From positions 62,001 through 126,000 of the forward strand of contig VIIQ02000627.1 in NCBI GenBank assembly GCA_007449985.2: a stretch of DNA of 64,000 nucleotides. The letters run 5' to 3'. Shown in pieces: positions 23,301 to 32,956 of the stretch; the stretch's first letter is position 1, and each line of letters opens with the position of its first letter. This stretch comes from Desmodesmus armatus (taxonomy: Eukaryota; Chlorophyta; Chlorophyceae; Sphaeropleales; Scenedesmaceae). The notes beneath the pieces were generated by a model. That model saw only the letters and a list, made by a program, of their open reading frames with translations, did no database searches and was not told the origin of the DNA. Position numbers and translations under genes: made by a program.

Positions 23301-24414
23301 GGCGGTGCTGTGCAAGGGGCCAGTGGCAGCAACAGGGGACCAAAGCTCCAGGAAACGAAGCCAGCAGGGAGCCAATGCTGCTGCTGCAGCAGCAGCAGTA
23401 GCAGCAGCAGTGGTTGTGGGGCAGGGAACAGGGCAAAACGCAGATGCAGGAGCCCAGCCACCTCCCAAGCGCAGAAAACCTGCCGTTGGTCTCCGCAGCA
23501 TCCGCCAGCAGCAGCAGCACTGGCAGGTTGCACACCTGCTCCGGGAGTTGAGCAGCAACGATGAGGGTGCGCAGATGGCAGCCTTGCGGCCTTTTGGCAG
23601 GTTGGACTTCAAAAGTGAAGCCAACCGGGCAGCTATGCCAGGCTGCATCAGCACACTTGTACAAGTGCTGAACAGGAACAGCAGCGCAAAAGTTCAGGCG
23701 GCAGCTGCAGCCCTTCTGAGCCGGCTGGCAGATGCAGGTGCAGGTGCAGCCATTTTAACAGAGCCAGGCTGCCTGGCAGCGCTGCAGCGGCTCCTGCGCA
23801 GCAACAGGACCAATGTGCAATATGCAGCTGTATCTGCTCTGTACAGGCTGGTACAGGCCTCGCCTGAAAGTGCAGCAGCCATCACAGGAGAGCCCGGCTA
23901 CCCAATCGCGCTGGTGCGGCTGCTGAGGGGCGAACTGTCAGACAGCATGTCAATGCAATGCAAGGCTGCATCGGCTCTCAGGGCGCTGGCATTTGCTTCG
24001 CCTGATAGTGCAGCAGTCATCAGAAGAGAGCTTGGTGCTGAGCGGTCAGCCGCATGCCAGTTCGTGCTGGTGCAGCTGCTGAGCGCAAACAACGAACCGT
24101 ATACGCAACATGCAGCTGCACAGGTTCTAGCGTGCCTCGCGTGTGCCACGCCTGACAGCCATGCAGCCATTCCAAGAGAGCTGCCGTCACTTGCAGGGCT
24201 TTTTAATGATGATGGGTGTGTGCAAGAGGCAGCTGCAGAGGCTTTGGGGCAGCTGGCGCGGTCCTCACCAGACAGCTGGGCAGTCAACATCAGAGCAGCA
24301 GGCGGCGTAACTGCGCTGGAGCAGCTGTTGAACAGCAAGAGCGCTGCTGTGCAGAAAGCAGCTGCAAGGGCTCTGCAGCAGCTGAAGGAGGCCACACCGG
24401 TGCTGGGCCCCTGA
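20302..24414 (+). CDS. SET-domain-like and armadillo-repeat fusion protein
   Basis: Four exons (20302-20794, 21097-21160, 21512-21950, 22576-24414) total 2,835 bases, in frame, 944 aa. Residues about 130-325 match the outline of a SET domain: VPQKDFAAGELIGFYLGYV (opening strand and GxG-like turn), later DASACQDGNLL, PNAVLLPV, VAVVALRDITVASGDDV and CIDYGLPYW. In active methyltransferases the GN segment leads into R-F-I-N-H-S-C; here it reads LLAHLLCYRALAANW, so the cofactor-binding Asn-His pair is not evident. A charged helix (ARQEADKRRPQEDKQQLKRL) and Ala/Pro/Gln-rich linker follow. Residues about 645-940 form some six armadillo-type repeats (for example VQVLNRNSSAKVQAAAAALL, LQRLLRSNRTNVQYAAVSAL, LEQLLNSKSAAVQKAAARAL). 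The third intron starts GCAAGT, a GC-AG intron. Methylation of a partner recruited by the ARM repeats is possible but unproven. Confidence 0.78.
22356..22505. repeat. TCAC tetranucleotide repeat
   Basis: About 150 bases of CTCA/CACT units in the GC-AG intron of the SET-ARM gene. A frame reading His-Ser-Leu-Thr over it is an artefact. Confidence 0.9.
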
Positions 24415-25303
24415 CAGCCTGGCAGTTCCATCAAGCTTCACTGGTGCAGCTGCCCTACGCCCATAGCACGCAGCTCTTTTAGGCGCATTCTTAGCACCAC
24501 TGCTGCCTAGAATGAGGGTTTGCACTTGTGTTGCGTGCGGGCAGCAGCTGCAAGTGTGGCGTACTGTGGGAGTAGCTGCCATCGGTAGTTGTGACGGTGG
24601 CGGCCGTTGGTAGTTGTGACGGTGGCGGCCGTCACATCTGGCTGTGCTATTGAACCGTTGGTAGGCTGATCAGCTCATGCAATGTTGTCAAGTGTTAGTC
24701 AGAGGCCCCATCCCATGGGTGTGTGGTTGTGTCGAATGCGTCCAGCAGGATTGTGCAGGTCGCGTCGATCCCATGGGTGGTGGGTGTAGGTTTCTTTGTG
24801 TGCCATGTTGCGGGCAGTGCTGCGCTAGTCATTACTGTGACAGCTTGGCAGTTTTTGCCAGCACACAGTAGGTCAGTGGTGTGCAGTCAAATGCGGGTTA
24901 TGGTCTGTGGCTTTTGGCATGGCAGGCAGGGGGCGCTTTTGCTGCTTCCTTTGCACAGTCGTAATGTGAGTTGTAGGAGTTTGACCAGAGTGTTGCTGGT
25001 TGATTTGGGCCAGGCCAGCTGCAGTGAGCCAAGTTGACTGCAGGTTAGGACAGGAGGGTTGGCAGCCACAACAGGGGGCGGGTGTGTTGCACGGACATGT
25101 TCACCAACCAACAATGGGCTGCACTTGCTGCCTTATGGGCCTCCTCTCAACCTTCTTTCGTCACAGTGGATCTCATGTCACCCAGCACCTGCCCGGCCCT
25201 GCCTACAAGAGCGGCTTTTGTAGGTCAGCCACCTGCAACACGTGGTCCAGTGGCCGCACAGTCATGGATGGCCTGGTCCTGCAAATATTTGAACATGCAT
25301 GCA
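24415..25303. other. Intergenic with a short tandem repeat
   Basis: Downstream of the SET-ARM gene. GGTAGTTGTGACGGTGGCGG followed by CCGT is repeated twice at about 24583-24631. The CCCATGGGTG motif recurs at 24714 and 24770. No gene recognised. Confidence 0.45.
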
Positions 25304-26199
25304 GGGGGGGGGCACTAAGGTTGTTTTTGGACACTATGCTAAGAAGTTGAAAGTGGGACCCCCCACCCACCCACCCACCCCCACCCACCCCTAAATGCCC
25401 TCTGAACGTCTTGTAGCTGGCCTATGCAAGGTCCAAAGTGTTATGGTATATATTTAACATGTTTCCTGAGGTACTCATGGATGGCCACAAGAGTGTTGCT
25501 GTGGTCTATCAGTCTAGAGACCTGTGCGGCACGGCATCGACGGTCAGCGGTGATCAAAGCACTGCTGTACAGCCCTAGAAACACACATGAAACAGCACAG
25601 TTGGTACATCAATCAGCAGGCATGTTCAGTACATGTGTGCTCACAACCTGCTCAAACTCTGTAGCAGTGACACACCAGTCTTGCTGCTCCTCTGCTGTCA
25701 GCTGGTGGTCTAGGTGCATCTGCTGCCAGTGAGACAGCATGTGGTACTTCCAAACCACAGCTGGTGGGTCACTGTCACACAGGGGGCATTCATAGGGAAC
25801 GTTGGTGCTGAGGGCTGACTTGGTGCTGGTCTGTGCACTCTTGTGGCGCATGTCTGGGTACTGGCATCGGCACCGTGCCACGGCTTTAGTACTGGCATGG
25901 GCAGCCTCAGGGGTAAATCGTAATTGGAGATGCTCAGAACATGCTTGAATCAACTCAGCTTGTCAATAGCTTTCGAACGGGCTAACTTCCAGCTGCGTCC
26001 GATGCTCCTACAAGAAGTTTGCGGCATGCCAGGAAGTTACTGAAACCCAGCTTGACCCACCCACCCACCCCCCATTTTCAAGCTGCTCAGATGGCCAAAA
26101 TTTTCTTTGTATATGTTATTTAGGATGTTATCAACCATCTGTTAAAGTACCAAGTCAAAGTCCAGCATAGTGTCCAAACTTAACTGAAGTGCCCCCCCC
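25304..26199. mobile_element. Candidate 0.9-kb DNA transposon with terminal inverted repeats
   Basis: The left end (from 25304) reads nine G, then CACTAAGGTTG and TTGGACACTATGCT. The right end, read on the other strand from 26199, gives eight G, then CACTTCAGTTA and TTGGACACTATGCT. These are imperfect terminal inverted repeats of about 38 bases. ATGCATGCA occurs beside both ends, as a target-site duplication would, though offset by two bases. Inside, a minus-strand frame at 25953-25609 carries a zinc-finger-like stretch (ECPLCDSDP, then KYHMLSHWQQMH). That could be the remnant of a transposase terminus. No catalytic core is present, so the element is non-autonomous or decayed. Confidence 0.55.
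25609..25950 (-). pseudogene. C2H2/CxxC zinc-finger fragment inside the inverted-repeat element
   Basis: An open frame of about 113 codons without an ATG start ends at 25609. It contains CxxC followed by two His (PYECPLCDSDPPAVVWKYHM then LSHWQQMH), preceded by Ser/Thr/Lys-rich sequence and CRCQYPDMRH. It lies wholly within the inverted-repeat element at 25304-26199 and is most simply a leftover of its coding region. It may alternatively be an exon of an unrecognised host gene. Confidence 0.4.
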
Positions 26200-26597
26200 T
26201 GATGCATGCAAGCATTGACTGTGTGAACCCTGATAGAAACTGCCTCACATTTGACAACATGCACCAACTTTTCCACAGCACACAGTTCAAGTTTTACAAG
26301 ACCCAGTAATGGCAAACTGATTGCCTCTCTCCACTACCATCCATGACAGTGCCTGAAAGTGCAGTACACCATGCACTAGCTAAACAGCAGTGAGAGTAAT
26401 ATATGTTGGACAGCGCCTTTGATGCACTGCAGCAACCCTTTGTAACAGATTATGCCACAGTCAAGCTCAAACAACCCTGATCTTCAGCAAGTTGCTTGCC
26501 TGTTCAGAGCACTGAAGCTCTCAGCAACAACTGCCCTCATACACATGTTGAACAACAAGGGCAACCAATGCCACACTAACTGCAGCACACCAACAGT

Positions 26598-26900
26598 CTA
26601 CTTCACTGCATCAACGCGTATTTGATCAAACTCAGGAAGCAGCACCAAGACTAGCTGTGCTGCCCATTCGCAGGGATGATCGCACAACTCCTGAGAAACA
26701 TACAGCTCTGAGAAAAGCCCTGCTGTGCTGCCACGGCTGCAAGGGCTGACAATAGAAACACAAGCAACAACAACAACCATCCTCTTCCATGCATCAGCAG
26801 CATCATCCTCAGCCAGCTTGAGCAGCAGCTCTGCAGCTGCCATGTCAGCAGCAGCGGCTGCCAGGCCGTCCAGCCACCCCCAGTCATTCATGCTACTCCT
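26598..26900 (-). CDS. Candidate last exon of an unresolved minus-strand gene
   Basis: An open minus-strand frame reads SMNDWGWLDGLAAAAADMAA, then ELLLKLAEDDAADAWKRMVV, and ends CEWAAQLVLVLLPEFDQIRV before its stop at 26598. The composition is protein-like, with helical Ala/Leu/Asp content. An internal ATG at about 26891 could start it, or it may be the 3' exon of the gene whose possible exons are scattered over 27.3-32.4 kb. Its 3' end overlaps a segment similar to the UTP6 3' end (32842-32970). Family not recognised. Confidence 0.35.
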   Translation of the reverse strand, partial: RSSMNDWGWLDGLAAAAADMAAAELLLKLAEDDAADAWKRMVVVVACVSIVSPCSRGSTAGLFSELYVSQELCDHPCEWAAQLVLVLLPEFDQIRVDAVK

Positions 26901-27292
26901 CACAGAGGCAGCGGTGCAGCAGTGTGAGCCCCCAGTTGTGCCTGACCGTCAGGTTGCCTGTAAGCAGCACAGTTGAGCATTCACACAGGGAGATTAGCGC
27001 CTGCCGGGCTGATGATAGGGAGAGCATCATTCTCGCGCATTCGTGGTGGAGGCTGACCTAGGGTTCATGCGATATGAATAATGCGCGCACAAACGATCGA
27101 TCCGAGTGCGGCACTCCTGACTGGCACACATGCAACTTGCTGATGCCAACAGCTGTGCACAAGCTGGCGCTGGCAGTTGGCACAGCACAACACTTGACCG
27201 ACAACCCTTGAGGCGACACCTAGGGGAAACCGGTCACAGCCACGGGGTGTGCCCTGCTGTATAATCGACACCACCCACCTGATTGACCAACT

Positions 27293-30200
27293 GGTGTGGC
27301 GGGGTGCGCCACACACTCCAACTGCGGACAGGCGTCCCACATGGCCCAGCCCCAAATTGACTGCGCCTGCAGTGCAGCGACACACAATGCAAGAAACAAA
27401 GGAGAGGGGCCCTCAGCAGACTGATTCTTCTGAAGTTCCATTGCAGGCAAGACACGCTGCCACCATGTGAACCATCACTCCTGATCGCCCCAGGTGCGGC
27501 TCCGCCTGTTTAGGGGTGAACACCTAGGAGCGATGGAAGCATCGTTGCAATGCATGCGCTGAAGTGTGACGTACACCAATCACTCCTGATAGCCCCAGGT
27601 GCGGCTCCGCCTGTTTAGGGGTGAATACCTAGGAGCGCCTGAAGCAGCCATGCAATGCTTTATGCACAGTGTGCAACACAACCCAGTCACTCCTGACTCC
27701 CACGTGCGGCTCCGCCTGTTTCGGTGTATGCCTAGGAGCAACTGACACGGCTTGCGCGCACAAAACGAAAGCACCCACCTGCTGCTTGCCAGCCACAGGG
27801 TTGTCGTTGTCATTGTCAGCATCAGCATTGACAGCTGTCACAGCTGCACCAGCATCACCGCCTGGCAGCACCACCGCCTTCACTGGCTGTGGGGGCGGGG
27901 GGAACCCCAGCTGATAGGCTGCACAGCAACACAACACAAACAAAGCAACAAGCAAGAAGGGCCCTCACAAGACTGCTTCTTCTGAGAGCACCCATACACA
28001 TTGTGCATGACAGAAGGGCTGCCCAACATGCATGGCTGCGCTGCATTACAAATTCAAGCAATTTGAAAGCAGTTTGCAATGCATACTGACCGGGCTGTAG
28101 GCAGATGTGGCATGCTGTGCAGATGTGTGTGGCGTCACCCAGTCACCCATGCAATGAACATGTGTGTGAGGGCATGTGCAGCGTAGCTTCATCGCTCCTG
28201 GCTCCCACTTACAGCAAGCGGCGTACTTGGTGTATACCAAGGTAGCGACTACTCATCCTTCTGCTTATGCAACATGTGTGGCATTGCCCTAGTTGCTCAC
28301 GGCTCCCACTTACAGCAAGTGGCGTGTTAGGTGTATACCGGGGAAGCAACCATGCAGTGAATGGGTGTGCGGGCATGTGCAGCGTAGCTTCATCGCTCCT
28401 GGCTCCCACTTACAGCAAGCGGCGTACTTGGTGTGTACCAAGGTAGCGACTACTCATCCTTCTGCTTATGCAACATGTGTGGCATTGCCCTAGTTGCTCA
28501 CGACTCCCACTTACAGCAAGTGGCGTGTTAGGTGTATACCGGGGAAGCAACCATGCAGTGAATGGGTGTGCGGGCATGTGCAGCGTAGCTTCATCGCTCC
28601 TGGCTCCCACTTACAGCAAGCGGCGTACTTGGTGTATACCAAGGTAGCGACTACTCATCCTTCTGCTTATGCAACATGTGTGGCATTGCCCAGTTGCTCA
28701 CGGCTCCCACTTACAGCAAGTGGCGTGTTAGGTGTATACCGGGGAAGCAACCATGCAGTGAATGGGTGTGCGGGCATGTGCAGCGTAGCTTCATCGCTCC
28801 TGGCTCCCACTTACAGCAAGCGGCGTACTTGGTGTATACCAAGGTAGCGACTACTCATCCTTCTGCTTATGCAACATGTGTGGCATTGCCCAGTTGCTCA
28901 CGGCTCCCACTTACAGCAAGTGGCGTGTTAGGTATATACCAAGGTAGCAACTAGACATAACCTGCTGCTTGTGCACCTAGTTGCTCCTGGCTCCCACTTA
29001 CAGCAAGCGGCGTGTTTGGTGTATACCGAGGAAGCAACCGGATGCAATCATGCGATGCTTCTGTGCACAACAAAAACCCACCTGCACTGAATTGCCCGTT
29101 AGCTGGTTGTCACCGCCAGCAGCAGCGGCAGCGGCGCCCCCCAGGCCGCATGCATTGCCGCCTAGTAGGAGCTCGATAGGCTGCGCGTGCGGGCTAGCGC
29201 CAAGGTTGATGGCGGGCATGGCTAGTGGCACTGATGGTGGTCCCTGCAATGCAGCAGCGAAGGAAGATGCCAGAAACAACACAAGAGGGGCCCTCAGAAG
29301 ACTGTTTCTCCTGAAGGCACCTTGACGGCAGAATGCATTGCAAATGGAGACAGTGGACTGTGTGGCAAAATTGTGTGACATTATCCTGTTGCTTCTGACG
29401 CCCGCTTTGACGACAGGCCATCCACGGTCGGCCAAGGAAGCAGACAGGACGCAGCCAATGCAGATTGTGCCTAGATGACGTCATCCAATTGCTTCTGACA
29501 CCTGCTTTGGCAACAGGCCATCCACAGTCGGCCAAGGAAGCAACTGAATGCAGCCTCAGCCAGAATGTGCCTATGTGACGCTACCCTGCTGCTTCTGACA
29601 CCCGCTTTGGCAACCGGCCATCCACGGTCGGCCAAGGAAGCAGACATGATGCAGCCACTGCCGGATAGTGCCTATCTCACCCAAAACACACCCACCTCTC
29701 ATCTCTGCCACCACCATCATCACCAGCGCCAGCACCTAGATGGGTTGTGTGCGCTGGCAGGACCAAAGTTGCTGGTCTGCACGGCTAGTCGCACTGACGG
29801 TGGTCCCTGGAATGCACCAGCACAGGAAGATGCAGGAAACAACACAAGAGGGGCCCTCAGAAGACTGCCTCTCCTGAAGGCACCTTACAGGCAGTACGTG
29901 ATGCTCATGAAGCCAGTTGTATTGTGGGGCGAGCTTGTGTGACCTTATCCTGCTGCTTCTGACACCCGCTTTGACGAACGGCCATCCACGGTACGCCCAG
30001 AAAGCAGACAGGATGCAGCCGATGCAGATTGTGCCTAAGTGATGTTATCCTGCTACTTCTGACACCCGCTTTGACATAGGCCGTCCACGGTACGCCCAGG
30101 AAGCAGACGGGATGCAGCCAATGCAGAATGTGCCTAAGTGACGTTATCCTTCTGCTTCTGACACCTGCTTCGGCAAATGGCCATCCACGGTCGGCCAAGG

Positions 30201-32355
30201 AAACAGACATGATGCAGCCAATGCAGGAGTGTGCCTATCTTACGCAAAACACACCCACCTCACATCTCTGCCACTGCCAACATGACCAGCACCAGCACCA
30301 GCACCGGCTGCATTGCCATTCAGGCAGCACCTGGATGGGCTGTGTACGTTGGCAAGGACCAAGGTTGATGGCGGGCACGGCTAGTGGCGCTGACGGTCAT
30401 CCCTGCAACGCAATAGCAAAAGAGAGTGCAGGAAACAACACAAGAGGGGCCCTCAGAAGACTGTTTCTCCTGAAGGCACCTTGCAGCCAGGATGCACTGC
30501 ACATGGAGACAGTGTATTGTGTGGCAAACGTATGTGACTCACCCTGCTGCTTCTGACACCCGCTTTGACAACGGCCATCCACGGTCGGCCAAGGAAGCAG
30601 ACATGATGCAGCCAATGCAGAAGTGTGCCTATATGACGTTATCCTGCTGCTTCTGACACCCGCTTTGACAACGGCCATCCACGGTACGCCCAGGAAGCAG
30701 ACAAGATGCAGCCAATGCGGATTGTGCCTAGATGACAGTCTCCCGCTGCTTCTGACACCCGCTTCGGCAACGGCCATCCACGGTCGGCCAAGGAAGCAGA
30801 CAGGATGTAGCCATTGCAAAAGCGTGCCTATTCGCCCATCTGCGCGTACTCCCTCCACTCCTGATGGCCCCAGGTGCGGCTGCGCCTGTTTAGGGGTGAA
30901 AACCTAGGAGCGATTGAAGCAGTGATGCGATGCATATGCCCAATTGTGCGTACTCCCTCCACTCCTGATGGCCCCAGGTGCGGCTGCGCCTGTTTAGGGG
31001 TGAAAACCTAGGAGCGACAGAAGCAGCCATGCGATGTTGATGCACAAACGCGTCATTACCCAGCAGCTCCTGACTCCCACGTGCGGCTGCGCCTGTTTTG
31101 GTGTACACCTAGGAGCAACTGGAACGGCTTGCGCGCACAAAACAGATGCACCCACCTGCTCCTCTTCGCACTGAAAGTGGATTGACGTGGAAGTTCTGTC
31201 TTTGTTGGACAGGGACAAGGGGGTGAACTTGGACAAGGAGATCTTCGTGAGGGTGCGCCTGTGGACAACCTGTGGTCGAACAAAACACAAGAAGGTGTAT
31301 GCAGGAACCCTAGAATGGGCACGCAGGTCCTGCATGGAAGTGCCATGCTGCTGATACGCTGCTAGGCGCTGAGCAAATGCAGGCAGCACAGGGTAACTAC
31401 GTGCAGTGCAGGCCCCTTCTTGGCTGGAGTGCATTTTGTCAAGCATGCTGGCATGAATCACGTCACACAAGACACATGCATTCACCCTGTTTGTGTGAGC
31501 GCAGCGCACAGGAGCAGCTGACATTCACTGTCAGCCCCTCTTCGCCCTTCAACCGCACCTGCTGCTTCATCTTGCCAGGGTGGTTGCACTTGCTACTGGG
31601 GCCTGCTGTTGATGGGATGACTTCGACCCAGGAGAGGTCAGGGCCACACATGTCATGTTGCCAGTGCCTTGGATGTGCTGCATAAGAACCTCGATGGATT
31701 CTATGACATATTCGCACAGCAGTGCTGTCTAGTCATAAGGCAGCTCCTTGTCAGCCATGTGGGGCACTGGCACCATTTGGAGGGGCGCCAGGCTGGCCTG
31801 CATTGGTGGCAGATGAGTGGGGTGGCAGTGGTGAAGAGGGGTTATGAGACATCAAACTACGCTTTGATGACAATTATTTTTAATGGCTCCTTCACTGGAA
31901 ACTCCTAGGTGAATTCAGGCTCCACCTGCTAAGGTACTGCTGGAGCACAGCAGCAGCAACACAGCACAGCATCACAACAGCTGATGGCTACTGCAGACCT
32001 GCATGTAGTATGCGGAACAGGGATGACACTCACCACATCATCAAATGGTACCCCGTTGTCGCAGCACTCCCGCAGCTGCTCCTTGAAGGGATGTGGATGC
32101 TTGAGGTAGTACAAGCTTGTGCCAGCTGCTGGCTCAAGGACTGCAGACACTTCAATACGCATTTTCCTGAATGCATACCCTTCAACATGCCAGAAGTCTT
32201 GGTCCGCAAGTCGGGAAGGTAGTATACTACGTAGTGCTTCAACTGATTTGATGACTGATGGGTCAATAGTCGCGGCAGCTGAGCCCGAGCTGGGAGGGTC
32301 GGAAAAGGAGAGCGGGCGTTGCAAGCAGTTTTTCTTCGAAGATGTAGCTTGAGGC
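27293..32355 (-). CDS. Unresolved minus-strand gene with scattered candidate exons
   Basis: Several minus-strand stretches look like exons. 32355-32034 reads PSVIKSVEALRSILPSRLAD, FWHVEGYAFRKMRIEVSAV and HPHPFKEQLRECCDNG, with a GTGAGT donor. 31692-31550 follows an acceptor TTATGCAG and ends at a GTGCGG donor. 31269-31156 reads HRRTLTKISLSKFTPLSLSN. 29250-29083 reads PPSVPLAMPAINLG. 27916-27777 reads PPPPQPVKAVVLPGGDAG. 27379-27293 is weaker. The last four all end in a GTGGGTG-type donor. Phases do not all join (the first two disagree), so there may be one gene, two genes or one decaying locus. Its introns are filled with hairpin-ended repeats and partial exon copies. No family recognised. 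Confidence 0.35.
27475..27741. repeat. Hairpin-ended repeat array, type A (3 units)
   Basis: Units at about 27475, 27580 and 27686, each about 57 bases. Each starts TCACTCCTGA, has a central GTGCGGCTCCGCCTGTTT (GCGG/CCGC can pair), and ends CCTAGGAGCG, so CTCCT and AGGAG ends are complementary. Spacing is about 105 bases. Confidence 0.85.
28190..29040. repeat. Hairpin-ended repeat array, type B (9 units, alternating)
   Basis: Nine units built around CTCCCACTTACAGCAAG start near 28199, 28301, 28400, 28502, 28599, 28700, 28798, 28900 and 28987. Two versions alternate: GCGGCGTACTTGG with CCAAGGTAGCGA ends, and GTGGCGTGTTAGG with GGGGAAGCAA ends. The result is a dimeric higher-order repeat of about 200 bases with near-identical copies. 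Unit ends (TCGCTCCTGG with AGGTAGCGA) can pair. Confidence 0.9.
29083..29340 (-). other. Exon module with conserved intron tail (intact copy)
   Basis: On the minus strand a tail of about 95 bases (29340-29251; it contains AAGGTGCCTTCAGGAG, GAGGGGCCCCTCTTG and TGTTGTTTC) ends in an acceptor and is followed by an open exon. That exon reads PPSVPLAMPAINLG up to the donor GTGGGTTT at 29082. Two degenerate copies of the same module lie at 29690-29905 and 30255-30490. Confidence 0.6.
29380..30815. repeat. Hairpin-ended repeat array, type C (3 x 3 units) interleaved with decayed exon modules
   Basis: Nine units of about 100 bases contain GCTTCTGACACCCGCTTTG, then GGCCATCCACGGT and ending GCCAAGGAAGCAGACA. 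They come in three groups of three (29388-29645, 29951-30210, 30548-30810). Between groups sit modules of an exon-like segment plus conserved intron tail. In the homologous frame these two exon copies contain stop codons, so they are probably not translated. The whole forms a higher-order tandem repeat of about 560-590 bases. Confidence 0.85.
30848..31125. repeat. Hairpin-ended repeat array, type A again (3 units)
   Basis: Three units near 30857, 30959 and 31065 resemble the 27.5-kb array (CACTCCTGATGGCCCCAGG, then GCGGCTGCGCCTGTTTAGGG, ending ACCTAGGAGCGA). The third has the CTCCCACGTGCGG variant, exactly as the third unit of the first array does. The two arrays are therefore copies of one three-unit block. 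Confidence 0.85.
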
Positions 32356-32888
32356 GTCACCGTAACGCCTCACCCTAAGGTGCTGTGGCGGGAATGGCTC
32401 ACCACTGCACCACCTAGTTCTGCAGACCATAAGTATGATGCATTGCCGCGGCATCATGAAGAAGTTGCACAAGTGAATAATATGGTCTGACATCCGCTAC
32501 ACAGGGGTGCCCCCACTTCACACATGCCGGCGGTTGCTGGGACCTGACACTTGACACACAAGTGTGTGGCTCACCACTGCAGGTAGCTGCCAACTGACGC
32601 AAACCATGTGTGTGAAAATTGACAGTGCAGAGTTCTCGATAAATGCAAGCTGCAGCCTCACAGAGAGTTGCAGCATGCAGTGCAGTCAAAGTGCCAGCAC
32701 TTTGTGCAGGCTCCTAAACTGTGACACATGACCCGTGTCCGCATTTGGCCTGCTCCCAATTGTCAGTCGAAACAATTCCAAGCTCACACACCACCTACGT
32801 CCTTCCTCTTCATAGCACTGTAGCCTCCTTGAACGACCAGCCTCACATACATGTTGAACATTGAGGGCGACTGATGCGCCCCTACCTG

Positions 32889-32893
32889 TTACA
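32889..32893 (-). terminator. Poly(A) signal TGTAA of UTP6
   Basis: TGTAA on the minus strand, about 64 bases beyond the UTP6 stop. This is the usual poly(A) signal of chlorophyte green algae. Confidence 0.5.
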
Positions 32894-32956
32894 CACCAAC
32901 ACCAACACCACATACAGTGCATCAACACACCTGCAACATCCCAGCTGCAATCAAAC

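Noticed and set aside
22830..23664. Minus-strand Ala/Gly and Cys/Trp frames
   Set aside because: Antisense shadows of the Ala/Pro/Gln linker of the SET-ARM protein.
28190..30815. CRISPR-like regularly spaced repeats
   Set aside because: Repeats and spacers both recur between units, unit ends are diverged, and the context is eukaryotic and intronic. A CRISPR array would have identical repeats and unique spacers.
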